Positions 1-10,421 of a stretch of DNA of 64,000 nt are shown piece by piece (the stretch's first letter is position 1; each line of letters opens with the position of its first letter). The DNA is taken from NCBI GenBank assembly GCA_963691655.1, contig OY829327.1, positions 59,656,079-59,720,078 of the forward strand. The letters are read 5' to 3'. The DNA is from Toxonevra muliebris. Taxonomy: Eukaryota > Arthropoda > Insecta > Diptera > Pallopteridae. The notes below the pieces were generated by a model. The model saw only the letters and a program-made list of their open reading frames with translations, did no database searches and had not been told where the DNA came from. A program made the translations under genes and the position numbers.

Positions 1-919
1 TTGATAAGCTCATGAATTTTAACTTCTAATAAGGCAAAAAGGGAAAGGTTTCAGGAAACTTATTGCAACGATTTATTTCTGGTTGACAGTATATAGTACT
101 GATTCCGTATGAGTAAGGAATGCATTGCTGGTTTTAATTTCTTCCATGAAAATAGTGCATTCATTATACAATTATTGAAATAAAAAATAGAAAATATTTA
201 TACACTTAATGCATGTAAAGCAATTGAATTTTTTTCAATATCAGTTGAAATCATCTCACGGAAAATGCCAAGCAAGAAAAGACTTTGCGATCATTCATTG
301 ATAATTTTTGCTTTATAGCACGCAATGTCCTATTTGTCCCTGTGCGGAATAATGTCACCCCTTCCATTTGCACACAAAATGTAGGGAAGGTAAACATTTT
401 ATTCCATCCAAATCCCTGTCATTATGACAAAGGACATGCTAATGAATATGTCACTTCGTGAAGATAAAATACACATTTTTATCGTCGGAATTGTTTTGTC
501 GTCATCGCGGCTGACCGAACGTGACGTGGATCTTAACTTAGCGGTTTAATGAAATCAGGTTTTCAGATGACATACGACGAGATGGGATGGTATGCCACAA
601 CGACAAAAAAATAAAAATTAACGGAGCTGCGCTTGCGTTTGTTTATTTTATTGCATGACATGTAAAGTCACAACTATTTCCTATTTTCGTTCGCGTCTTT
701 TCTTCGAATGCATATCCCTTCTTTTTTAATCTGCTTCTTATATATGTCCGTATATATTTCCCAAGTATTTCAAGGGGGTTCATTTCAATGTGAAAATCTT
801 AAATGACATTGAATAAAATAGTGTGACAAATGTTTTACGCTTCCAGCAATTAAGGTGTCATGTTGTAAGTTTACATAATAAAAAAGGTTTAAGAGTTTTC
901 AATATACATAAGGAGATAC
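1..919. other. AT-rich sequence without recognised gene
   Basis: No coding region, RNA gene or transposon end can be supported. Only short chance reading frames occur, and none has a recognisable domain. The segment is ordinary AT-rich fly non-coding DNA with a few poly(A)/poly(T) runs. Confidence 0.6.
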
Positions 920-927
920 AAACATAC

Positions 928-1460
928 TAGGGTTGCCAGTCCCGAGATCTCGGAATCCCGGGATGCGGTATAAAAGTGGTCCCAAAAATTCCGCGATTAA
1001 AAGACAAAATCTTGGGATTTTCGGGATTCGTATGTATTTACACAAATTAATTGAAATTAAAATTTTTATTTTTTTTATAAAATCTTCGTTCTGGAGTCAA
1101 GGGAAATTTTTTTAAACAAAATATTTCTAATTCGCTCATGGCACGATTCTCAAAAGTCGACCAAATGTGTGACTATGTAATCTGCGATACATTATTGTCT
1201 TTGTTCTATGAAATTTTACACAAATGTCCCAAAATTTAAATGTACATCATATCAACTTAAAATAAATGAATTTTACGGGCTTTGTACAACCTTTTGCTTT
1301 TAAATCGCAAGAGTGTAAACTGAACGAAATGAAAAAAGTTGTATTTATTATGATTTTCAAAAGGCAACGCAAAATGAAATTTTTAAATTTGTGGGGCTGT
1401 TCCCGGATTGAAATTTGAATCGCGAAAATTCCTTAAAGTCGATCCCGAACGACATCCCTA
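928..1460. mobile_element. hAT-like non-autonomous element, family 1 copy 1 (533 bp)
   Basis: The left end reads TAGGGTTGCCAGTCCCGAG, and the right end read inward on the other strand begins TAGGGATGTCGTTCGGGAT, giving an imperfect terminal inverted repeat. The flanks are AAACATAC (920-927) and ATACATAC (1461-1468), an 8-bp target duplication with one mismatch, as hAT transposases make. CCCGGGAT-type words recur near the ends. There is no transposase ORF, so it would depend on a partner element. A related, rearranged copy ends at 39641 in the opposite orientation and shares the block AAAAGTGGTNCC followed by GATTTTCGG and TACACAAA. Family assignment is by TIR and duplication length only. Confidence 0.75.
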
Positions 1461-1468
1461 ATACATAC

Positions 1469-2710
1469 ATAGGTAAGTATATATTTGTAAATACACACAG
1501 GTATGCGTCATAAAAAACTTAAATTCACTTTTTTATTGCTTATGAGAAACTTATGCGTAGGCAAATAGAAAATTAATACAATTTTGTGCACAAAAGTACG
1601 TATGTTCAGATGGCAAGATGAACAAGTTAAAACATTAGGTAAGAATGCCTAGTATAGGTACCTAAAATATTCAAAATAATATTTCCTTTCTTTGGCTACA
1701 GTGCTTTTATTTCTACCATGTCCGACCCTTACGGAAGTGCGACATTTCCAACAAACTTGCTACCCGTCTAATCCGGAAGTTTTTCTAGAAATATAAAATA
1801 AACAATGCATATATAGTTCCGACAAGAAAAAAGCATATTTACCTCCTTCTCAGAGAAAGAGTTCACAACATTATCCACGAAATTTTGCACTCAGAGATGA
1901 AATTTCCCTTCCAGTAGCACCGCCACAGCCTAATTTCCAAAAGCGTTAGTTCTGTTAGCTTGCATTACAAAAGTTATATACAAAGTTGTATATTAAATAA
2001 AAAAAAAAATCCAACATTTTATCGAGAAAAGAAAAATAATTTAAATTAAAATTACGGAATTATATTAAAATTCAAACATTGTATGAAAAGTATTACTAAA
2101 ATTACATCAAAAACACTCATTAAAAAAATTAACGAACTCTAGCATTTTTGAGTAGGTATTTATTATTTGCAAGCTTTTATTTGACAAAAGAAAATTATCC
2201 CCATACAAAAGAGGACCAACATTAATTAATTATATGAGAACGATGCTAGAATAGAGAAAATCAGTTGAGCCTGGAACAGAATGTGAAGCGTGAAGTACGC
2301 AGCTGAAGCACAAAATGTAACGCACCAAACAATGAAGCGCGACAAAGAAAAACGTGAATAGAATGTGCACCTCTGAAGCTCATGTTTATTGTAGTTGGAA
2401 ACATACACAATCATATTTTTCTTCACATTTTTGCAATCGAAGTGCTTTAAATAGTAAACCAATTAATTTTTTGTACAAGTTCTATAAATAATTCAGCGCG
2501 TTCTTATACTTTTTTATTTTGGCAATCAATTGTTATGCTTGAAGCGCGACAAAGTTCAAAAGTTCTTATTTTGCGCTTCATCTTCAGCTTCAGCGACAAC
2601 TTCACATTGTGTTTGCAATGAAAATGTATACATTTTACTTTTGACACTTTTGTGCGTTGGAAGGTGGAAACCTTACGTTAGGTATCGCAGAACTCCTGTT
2701 CTTGTCCGGT
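1469..2710. other. Non-coding stretch with a repeated 14-mer
   Basis: No gene was recognised. The word GAAGCGCGACAAAG occurs twice in direct orientation, at 2334-2347 and 2541-2554, amid other GAAGCG/GAAGC words. This could be subterminal repeats of an unrecognised element or chance. The 3' end of the neighbouring LINE is not clearly delimited and may reach into this region. Confidence 0.4.
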
Positions 2711-2722
2711 TATGTCGGATTC

Positions 2723-4701
2723 TTATCGACTAAAACCACCTTCATCTCGTTTACTCCACCCCGCGGGACTATTGTTAAGTATTACTTTAAAGCTTATTCT
2801 ATTGTCAATCATGATGCCTAAATATTTTATCACGGATTTTGATGTGATTGTGCAGCCACCCACGTTAACGCTGACTACTTCCACTTCCTTCCGGCTGCTT
2901 ATCAAGACGACCTCTGTCTTGTGTTCTGCAAGGCAAAGACCCACCGTGTTAAGCCAGTTTTGTATTTTCGATACTGTCGCATTTGCAATGCTAGCAACTT
3001 CATTAAGGTGTTTTACTTGCGGTGCCACTACCACCGCAATGTCGTCAGCAAATCTCACTATTATTGTACCTTCATTCACGCTTAGCTGTAATACGCCATC
3101 ATACATTAAATTCCATACGGCTGGGCCTAAAACTGTTCCTTGGGGAACATCTCCGGTTATCTTGTGGTCCATTGTACCTCTAATCGTATCATATTTCAGT
3201 CTATTGCTCAGGTAGCTAGAAATAATGTTGCGTATGTAAGCTGGAACATTGAAATCGCTCATTCCCTTTAGAATGCTTTGCCAATTTGCCGAGTTAAAGG
3301 CATTCTTTACGTCCAGGGTGAGAATCAAGCAGTATTTCTTAGCGCCGCCGCTACAGCGTGTCCCTTCTATTACTTTCTGTGCAATGTCTTTAATTAGTCC
3401 TATTGCATCAGTTGTTGACCTGCGCTTTTTAAACCCAAACTGCGTATCTGAAAGATGGTATTTAACAGCTTGCTCCAATCAGTCTCCAATTATCTGCTCC
3501 AATAATTTTCCAACCGAATCCAACATGCATAGTGGACGGTGCGATGAAAGATCGGATGTGTTTTTGTTTTTACGTCAGACCACCAGTCGCTGTTGCTTCC
3601 ACTGGTTTGAAAAGTTCCTTCCTTAATACATATGTTGAACAAATCACAAAAAGCTTTTTTTTGGCTTATAACCGCAGTCTTGAAAGCGATATTTGGAATA
3701 CCGTCAGATCTCGATGCTTTGCCATATCGCAGTTTTCTGGCTGCTGACAGTACATGCTCCATTGTTACTTCCGGTACTACTTGCTCATTGTCACACCATT
3801 CTTTACGTTATACATCAGGCTGCGCTGGAAAAAGATTCTTTACTATGTGCGCCAGTATATTTGGACACGTTGGCTGCGTCGATTGCTTAAGTTTCTTCAA
3901 TACTAGCTTGTAAGCAAGTCCCCATGGGTTGTTCTCAACATCATCGCATAGTTCCAAGAAGCACTTCTTTTTGCTATCCCGCATAGCATTTTTAAGCAGC
4001 TTTCGCTTTTCCTTATGAAGTAATCTAGCTGGTTCAAAGCTTTCAGCATTTCCATTCCTTTTGCATAATATTCTATAGCGGATGCACTCTGCACGTATTC
4101 TGGCAATGTCTTCATTCCACCAGTATGCAGGTTTATGCTGATGCTTATATTTTTTCCGTACCATAGATATATCATTCGCGCTTTTAATTGCAGTCATAAG
4201 CTGAGATGCAGCTGACTCCGCTGTACCTGAGATATGATTATCCTTAATGTCTTCAAGGACGCTATTCTTGTCAAAGCTCTCGACTTTCCATCTAAATCTT
4301 TTATCTATTTTTCTTGGTGCTCCGCCTACTTGTCGATTGTTTACTATTTCGGTTACAATCGTACGGTGATCGCTATGTGTATAGCAGCTGCTGATGTTCC
4401 ACTTCATACGGGGAAATAAGCCGGCGCTGACAAAGGTTAAATCAATTACTGACCCTGCGCAATTTTTACTAAATGTATGTTATGCTCCAATATTTAGTAA
4501 CATCACGTCAAGAACAGCAAAAGCTTCGAGCAAGGCTCTTCCTATTGGACTGGTCGTGCGGCAGCCCCATTCGATTGCCCATGAATTAAAATCTCCCGCT
4601 ATGAGCACTGGTCTTCTTTGCTTAGCATCATTCGCCAAGACATCTAATATTTTGTTGAATTCATATATATCAGTGCTTGGTAGTATATAGCAACTGTATA
4701 T
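2723..4701 (-). pseudogene. LINE ORF2, C-terminal part: endonuclease C-half, linker, reverse transcriptase
   Basis: From high to low coordinate the minus strand encodes the endonuclease motifs GDFNSWAIEWG (about 4600), SVIDLTF and SDHR (about 4370); a basic linker; the RT entry GKASRSDGIPN (about 3720) and PLCMLDSVGKLLEQ (about 3520); the palm LDVKNAFNSANW (about 3315); PQGTVLGPAVWNLMYD (about 3140); the catalytic FADDIAV (about 3040); and KYLGIMIDNRISF (about 2820). An in-frame TAA lies in the endonuclease. In the RT there is one frameshift just before WKQQRLVV, a TGA just after WKQQRLVV, and a second TGA between IIGD and LEQAV. The C-terminal region after the thumb, where many relatives carry RNase H, is missing. 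It is the enzyme core of a target-primed retrotransposon, now non-functional. Family membership is certain; clade (R1 or LOA-like) is inferred. Confidence 0.88.
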
Positions 4702-5679
4702 TAGATGGCTTATTTTGCTAAAGTATTTCAGATCTTAATTGTGACATCAGAATATGAAAATAGGGTGTTAAAAACCAATTAAAATGAAAAAAAAAAAATT
4801 TAAATTTGTGAAAACTGGATGCGCTACTCCGAAAACCGTGATTTTTAAGGATGTTTTACAATAGGTTTGGGATTTTGTATGGAAAAAGCATTTAACTTGC
4901 ATATAAAAGATTTTCAGATATCCATATCTATGTCAAATTCGCACAACACGATGCTTTTTTGGATCCTAACTATCCTATCCTATGTTGTACGGTTGATACG
5001 GTGTATTACATATTGATATAAATCCAAAACTTTGACGCAAGCGATTAAGTATAGAGAACATTTTAAAAGTTAGTAGTTACTTCTTAATTGGTAAGTTTCA
5101 TTAATTTAATGCAATTTTTTCAACGTCTGCTTTGTTTCTGGCAATTTTTTGACGACATTTGCCAAAGGTGAACTTGATTGTACTCGACATGGGTTCACTA
5201 AAAGTTAATTTACTAGTTCAAATATAACTCGATTTGAAAAATTTTTGTACTTTAAATAAACTAAATTGAATTACCTACAATCCTACGTACTTTAATTAAA
5301 AAAAAATTACCGCTATATTCAAAATCCTAACGGGTGAATTTAAAAATTTGAAGAAAAAAAAAGTGCTAAATGGTCACTTTAGGCGCTAGGGATGGCTTTG
5401 GGTTCAGTTGTATCAAAAAACTGGCCATTCGCTTTAGCGGCATTTTTGACATAGATATAGATATCTAAAAATCTTTTATATGCAAGTTAAATGTTTTTTC
5501 CATAGAAAATCCCAAACCTATTGTAAAACACCCTTAAAAATCACGGTTTTCGGAGTACCGCATCCAGTTTTCACAAATTTAAATTTTTTTTTTTATTTAG
5601 CAACCTATTTTCATATTCTGCTGTCACAATGAAGATCTGAAATACTTTAGCTAAATGTATGGAGCAAATAAGCCATCTA
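4702..5679. mobile_element. Long-TIR non-autonomous DNA transposon (978 bp) with 8-bp TSD
   Basis: The ends are near-mirror images: 4702-4937 and 5445-5679 are about 235-bp inverted repeats with scattered mismatches and small indels, beginning TAGATGGCTTATTT. The flanks are CTGTATAT at 4694-4701 and again at 5680-5687, a perfect 8-bp target duplication. The interior (about 500 bp) has no transposase or long frame. It sits inside the endonuclease region of the LINE, and removing it with one CTGTATAT restores the frame. An 8-bp duplication fits hAT or P-like transposases, but the TIR start is not the usual hAT CAG. It could therefore be a foldback-type or unassigned family. Small arm differences, such as a 7-bp gap near the outer ends, show age. 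Confidence 0.85.
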
Positions 5680-5687
5680 CTGTATAT

Positions 5688-5933
5688 ATACACATTGTTT
5701 ATTTCCATACACACAAACCCTACTTCTGACCTATGCAGCACCATATGTGATGTTTTATTGCTACATCTCCAGATTGCTGCTTTGCCAGATGCACCACTTG
5801 CCCACCTATCGTCTAGCTTGTTTTTGTATGGCTCGCTAAGGACTGCAATATCGATTGCCTGCTCGTATGTAGTTTGCGCGAGTAGCGTTTGTGCTGCCTT
5901 ACAATGATTTAGGTTCAACTGCAGTATCTTCAT
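5688..5933 (-). pseudogene. LINE ORF2, N-terminal part of AP endonuclease
   Basis: The ORF starts with ATG at 5933 (minus strand) and reads QLNLNHCKAAQ then DIAVLSEPY, the first two conserved blocks of the apurinic endonuclease of non-LTR elements. The E in SEPY is the metal-binding glutamate. Later come SGKAAIW and the strand ending NNVYIYS. There the 978-bp transposon interrupts it, and the domain resumes at 4693 with the CYILPS block. The start codon overlaps the ORF1 stop (ATGA, 5930-5933), which fixes the start. No stop codon lies within this part. Confidence 0.85.
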
Positions 5934-6355
5934 ACTTTCATTTGATTATAAGCTCTTATAGATCTTTTCGCTAACTGTATTGTTGGACACTTGAAGCTGC
6001 CCGCCACATGATCTACCTTTTCCTCTCCTTTCCTTTGGCAGATGATGCATTTTGGGTCCCTGGTACAAGGTTTGGCTTTGTGTCCTGTGCCCCCGCATTT
6101 GAAACACAGCGTTGAACAATCTTCATGACTAGTGCATTTGCTGGCTATATGCCCGAAATCGTGACACTAGAAGCATTTCTTCATGTCTACTTTCTCTCGT
6201 ATACGGCAGATTACCCACCCAATGCGTACTCTCCCTGCTTCTATAAGCTTTTTGGCGAACGATGTTGTTAGGCTAAATATAGCAGTTTATGTACCTCCAT
6301 ATGGTGGTCTCAATGAACGTAGTGCAGTGTACTGTATGTTCTACTCTTTCAATCT
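5930..6355 (-). pseudogene. LINE ORF1 (Gag-like), C-terminal part with CCHC zinc knuckles
   Basis: The minus strand encodes the pre-knuckle block LRPPYGGT, then GRVRIGWVICRIRE, followed by three cysteine-rich knuckles: CF*CHDFGHIASKC, CFKCGGTGHKAKPC and a longer third one starting CIICQRKGEE. These are the C-terminal RNA-binding region of Gag-like ORF1 in I/R1/LOA elements. Three in-frame stops are present: one before NIQYTAL, one after YGGT and one in knuckle 1. ORF1 ends with TGA at 5932-5930, overlapping the ORF2 start. Upstream it is cut by the hAT insertion at 6364. Confidence 0.87.
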
Positions 6356-6363
6356 GCTGGACA

Positions 6364-7380
6364 CAGTGGCGGTACATCCATATAAGCCCAAAAGCCGGGC
6401 TTGCCTAACTGAAAATTTGTACGATAAGTATTTACAAAATTACTACTTTTGTTTCAAAGTGAAAGAATAATTTCTAAAATTTTTTATTTGTATTACCTTG
6501 TTTTTCAATAGCTAGTATATGTACCAAAAAAAAAATGTGGATTGTATAGAATACACACAAGCATTCATGCTATTGCAGTTCATCAAATTGGCTTTTACGA
6601 GGCTTTTAAAATTTGAAGATGTATGTTTTCATAACATGCTATCTCGCTTATTCTAATAGGAAGTTCAATAGCTTTTTTAGTATGTGCGGTTCCAAAAAAA
6701 GTAGCAGCATACCAATTTTCTACTACTATGTATGATTTTACATAGAATTTAAAAGCTGGCTTTCAGGTTTTGTTTGCCATTTGGAAAGTATTTGCTCCAC
6801 TTTCTTTTACTCCTATATTCATGCGCCATTAGATTTTGTCAGAGTTTCGAACCGGTTAAATTTGGGTTCGTGTTTAGGTTCAGGTTCAAGCAAACAATAA
6901 CAGTGTGTTCCTGTTCAGGTTCAAATAAAAATGATGCAAAACAAGGTTTTTCAAAAAATAGTTTTACTTATTTGCATACATCAATACATTTAGTTTACAT
7001 TTTTTCATTCCGTTGACATTTTTCTTATATTTGATAATTTGCTGTTTTATTAAACATTTAATAAAGCTTATATTAAGGGAAATTATCGTTTAGATTAACA
7101 AATAGTATATCTCTTAACGATTTGTTTTTTAAATGATATCTTTGCGGAGCCAATATAAATTTTAGTTCTACGTTCACTTGTGTGGTTGGAACTGGTAAGA
7201 TAATTTCTGAAGCTTCAAATAATAAAGGAAGCTCAGTTTTTTGATGCTCCCACCATATTCCAACAGGCTCTCTATCACATCAAAAGTCGAATTCCATCCT
7301 GATTTAGAATTTTAGCCTTTTTGGTTTAGAAAAAAAATTTAGTGGGCTTACTTCATCGGTAAGTGCTAGGCACGCCACTG
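6364..7380. mobile_element. hAT element, non-autonomous (1017 bp)
   Basis: The left end reads CAGTGGCGGTACATCC, and the right end read inward begins CAGTGGCGTGCCTAGC, typical hAT termini. The flanks GCTGGACA at 6356-6363 and 7381-7388 are a perfect 8-bp duplication. The insertion lies inside ORF1 of the LINE, and the Gag frame (IETLSS then RLKE) continues when the element and one GCTGGACA are ignored. There is no transposase; inside are AT-rich sequence and GGTTCAGGTTCAAG-like words near 6880. It is younger than the LINE copy. Confidence 0.88.
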
Positions 7381-7388
7381 GCTGGACA

Positions 7389-7497
7389 GTGTTTCGATTA
7401 CCTCGTCCTTAGATGTAATTTCATCTATATCCTTAATTTCAAGTTGTGTTTCTTGAGTTATGGCACGCACCTTCACTGTGGAGCCCTTTGGCAATTC
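7389..7497 (-). pseudogene. LINE ORF1, upstream fragment
   Basis: The minus strand reads ELPKGSTVKVRAI, then QLEIKDIDEITSKDEV and IETLSS up to the hAT insertion. The pattern of VEIKDLDE-like residues followed by a helix is what I remember from ORF1 upstream of the LRPAYGGT block in R1/LOA-like Gag. The fragment begins without a methionine next to the RNase H tail of another LINE piece, so the true ORF1 N-terminus is missing. Confidence 0.7.
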
Positions 7498-7499
7498 GG

Positions 7500-8165
7500 A
7501 TTTGATTCCTGCTTAAATTAAGCGATTGTTTAGTTCTGCATTTACAGATCTTTGGCATGAATGTTTTAGCTTGTCTGTTACCTGGGGTTTCCTCCAGTAT
7601 CGTAGCGAGTAACTGTCTAACCAATTTTTTAAACTAATTTTAACGGAACTTCATGGTAGGCAGCAGAATGGTCGTGGTCCAGTGAATTCACTGGCTGAGT
7701 CTTTCCTAGCAAGTTCGTCTGTCATTTCATTGCCTACATGTTCCCTATGCCTTGGCACCCAAATAAGTTGTACTCTGTTGTGAGATGCTAGACAGATTAG
7801 AAGCTGTAGGTAGTCCCAAACTAGTTTAGAGGTAATTTTATAAGCAGTAAGTGCAAGAAAAGCCGCTTTGCTGTCAGAGTGTATGTAAATGTTCTTGTTG
7901 TGCACAGATTTGTTTTCATACTCCCTTAGGCAGAGCTCAATGGCAGGCACTTTGGTTTGGAAAACTGAGTTACCTGTGCCCATACCAGCATAAATGTATT
8001 TTTTTTATCTAAAACCCCATACACTCCTGCCCCAACTCCTTTGTTTGTCCTTTGGAGCCATCTGTATACCATACATGATAGTCCGCTGTAAACTTTGTCC
8101 TAACCTGTTCCCGACTATCAAATAGTCGGCATTCTTTACGTTCCTCGTGAGAAGAAAAGAAAAAG
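7500..8165 (-). pseudogene. Non-LTR retrotransposon RNase H domain and C-terminal tail
   Basis: On the minus strand, blocks VWYTDGSK (first catalytic Asp, about 8060), GVGAGVYG, AIELCLRE (catalytic Glu), NIYIHSDSKAAFLAL (Asp) and VPRHREHVGNEMTDELAR (His and last Asp) give a complete RNase H1 motif series. A tail RQAKTFMPK ... LNLSRNQIRI follows, as in LINE-encoded RNase H proteins. A frameshift after TDGSK, a stop after the domain and another shift before the tail show decay. RNase H would remove the RNA strand after reverse transcription. It lies immediately 5' (in transcription sense) of the ORF1 fragment, so order is 3' module then 5' module: two separate copies joined, not one element. 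Confidence 0.85.
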
Positions 8166-8908
8166 TATCATAGTAGCAATCTTTTTTAACTGTATATAAG
8201 AAATAAAAATAATGTCGGCCATTTGATCTCTAATGAAGAATTAGTTTAACCCCTTTAATTAATCTAGATCTAGACCCTCTGGTCAAGATTTTACAAAAAA
8301 TTTTTTGTTTTATATATTTCAAAAGTATAGGCTTTTAAAAGTATGCTGTAAAATTTTCGTATCAGAATTTCCAGTATTTCGACTTCTACAGCATATTTAG
8401 CAGGTGAGAGCAGAAGCAGGTAAAAAGGCCGACCGAAGTTTAAACTCATTTATCTCGAAACTATATTTTTCTGCACGGCGTGAGACAAAAAAAAAAAGCT
8501 ACTCGACCGATTCGGCTCAAACTTTCAGCGTTGAATACTTCTTACTTTTTACATACAAATAGTAATGAAAAAACGGTATGTTTTCGTAAGGTAAATTTCA
8601 ACAACGCGCCATTTTGTCAAATTTTTTTTTCTAGTTCCTGCGATAACTATACTCATACTGATTGTAATTTTTGTTGTTGTTTTAGATCAGTGGAAGATCC
8701 AAAACATGACTCACCAACAAGATCCGTTTTTTTAAAAAACTGTAACACCAATTTTACTTTACTTAAAATTATAATTTTTTTTTTAATATTTTTGTACATT
8801 GTTAAAGTAATAAAATGTATATACAAAATTTAAATACTATTGCTCATTATTTTCACTTAAAAAAGAATCCTAAAACTCAAATTCAAGGGCGCTGTATCAG
8901 AAGGTCCC
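8166..8908. other. Non-coding AT-rich stretch
   Basis: No gene with a recognisable product. A 117-codon open frame (8480-8833) is low-complexity and has no domain I know. A TTAACCCC word sits at 8243, but no matching right end was found. Confidence 0.4.
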
Positions 8909-8909
8909 C

Positions 8910-10117
8910 TTAACCCTTATATTGGTACCACGGTCTGGCCAGACCTTTTTTATTATTTGTAATATCACTATGATCTCCAAAATCCATGATATCCTTAAAT
9001 GACTATTTCTAAATAGATTTATAAAAATATCGGAGTCCTGAGGTATAAGGGGGCGAGATTTTGGTGATTTCAAAATTTGAATCATATTGGTACCACCACA
9101 GTCTGGCCAGACTCTATGCATTTTCTCATAGTTTTCCCGATATTTTTGCTTTACTTCGTCGTTAGTAACGTGTTGTTTGTATGTATATAAACATTTTCAT
9201 CCTTTATTTTTTAAATGTAAACTTATTTTACTATGAAAACAAAAGTTTTGAACACACAAACGACCATTGGAATTGTAATTGAAAATTAGAAACCATAAAT
9301 GATCATAGAAAAGAAAACCTTTGTCATCTTCATGCTTTGGTTCCTCATATATACCGTTTAAATTATTTTTTTTGTATGAGAGCAGCCGTGCCCACTTACC
9401 CAAAAAATATCACACAAAGCTTTGTGCCACTCCGTCTTTTTTTTCACACACATGTTTCCTGGAGCATGGCGATGTCAACCAACCCCTTTGTGGTTTCGGA
9501 GATATACTCATTAATAGCACTAAGATTGCATGGGAAGTGCCACGCCCATTTGAACACAAATCCAGATCTGATACTCCAGGATAAGCTCAGTATCGGCAAA
9601 AAATATTTCCACACAAAAAATGGTGCTTGAAATATACTATAATAAATATTCAAGTTATATGGTATGTGCCACACCCCATTTTCCAACCCCATCCACATTT
9701 TTAATGTAGCATGTTATTGTCAGCCAGCGTCCTTGCACGGAGGACGCAGTAAACTGCAGTACTGTACTATGAATGGTATACTAAAAAAGGTATAAGGTTT
9801 GTATGGGAGGTATCCCGCCCACTTGTAATTACAAACTTTTACCAAGCAAATAGTAAGGTCAGAGACATAAAGCAATATTATATAAATTTTTATATAATAT
9901 TAATTTATATAATATTAAAGCAATATTATATAAATTTTTATATTTATGTCATTCAGAAAGTATTTAAAAATTACAAACATATTTTTTTCAATAAATGTAC
10001 ATATAAGTACATTATTCTTACATAATATGTAGTGTTTTCGTACAGTTTTCATTGAAAATTCAAATAAATGCAGTATAAATATATGACGGTCTGGCTGGAC
10101 CGTGGTGGTAGCCATGC
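8910..10117. repeat. Region with three GGTCTGGCCAGACC-type palindromes and a piggyBac-like end
   Basis: TTAACCCTTATATTGG begins at 8910 and is followed by the 14-bp palindrome GGTCTGGCCAGACC (8932-8945). A variant AGTCTGGCCAGACT lies at 9100-9113 after the same GGTACCAC lead-in. An inverted version, GGTCTGGCTGGACC then GTGGTGGTAGCC, lies at 10088-10112. Together they look like subterminal repeats of one transposon whose right terminus is damaged. Between them (9380-9860) are several TATGGGA..TGCC(A)CGCCCA words, an interspersed motif also seen at 57111. No transposase is visible. Confidence 0.45.
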
Positions 10118-10421
10118 ACAGTGGTTCCTTTTATATGGGAGAAGCTTCTGTCGATATTAATAGAGTTTACTCAAAAAATGGGCGTGGTCACACCTTTTTT
10201 ACTCCCACATTTAGTATAAAGAATTCAAATTTAAGTGGGACAACTTTGCAAATAAATTATCCATACAAGTAAATTAAAAAAAAAAACAAAGATTAAAAAT
10301 AATTATTCTGCCAAATAAATCCAATGTGGATTTCAATAAATTTTTTTTTTTTGTCAATACAATTTTCTTTCGCTTGACAAAAGTGAATCTGAACTTAAAA
10401 GTAACATATAGTAATCACGCG

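Larger units (their letters stand above)
2720..7497 (-). mobile_element. R1/LOA-like non-LTR retrotransposon, degenerate, with two nested transposons
   Basis: Read on the minus strand the order is: Gag-like ORF1 with CCHC zinc knuckles, AP endonuclease, linker, reverse transcriptase. This is the I-superfamily (R1/LOA/I) architecture. Such elements nick DNA with the endonuclease and copy their RNA at the nick. The 5' end begins abruptly near 7497 inside ORF1, and the 3' end is lost near 2770 after the RT thumb motif KYLG. Stops and at least one frameshift interrupt it, so the copy is dead. Two DNA transposons split it: 4702-5679 inside the endonuclease and 6364-7380 inside ORF1. When these and one target duplication each are ignored, the reading frame continues across both sites. 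Clade naming is from motif style and is not proven. Confidence 0.85.
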
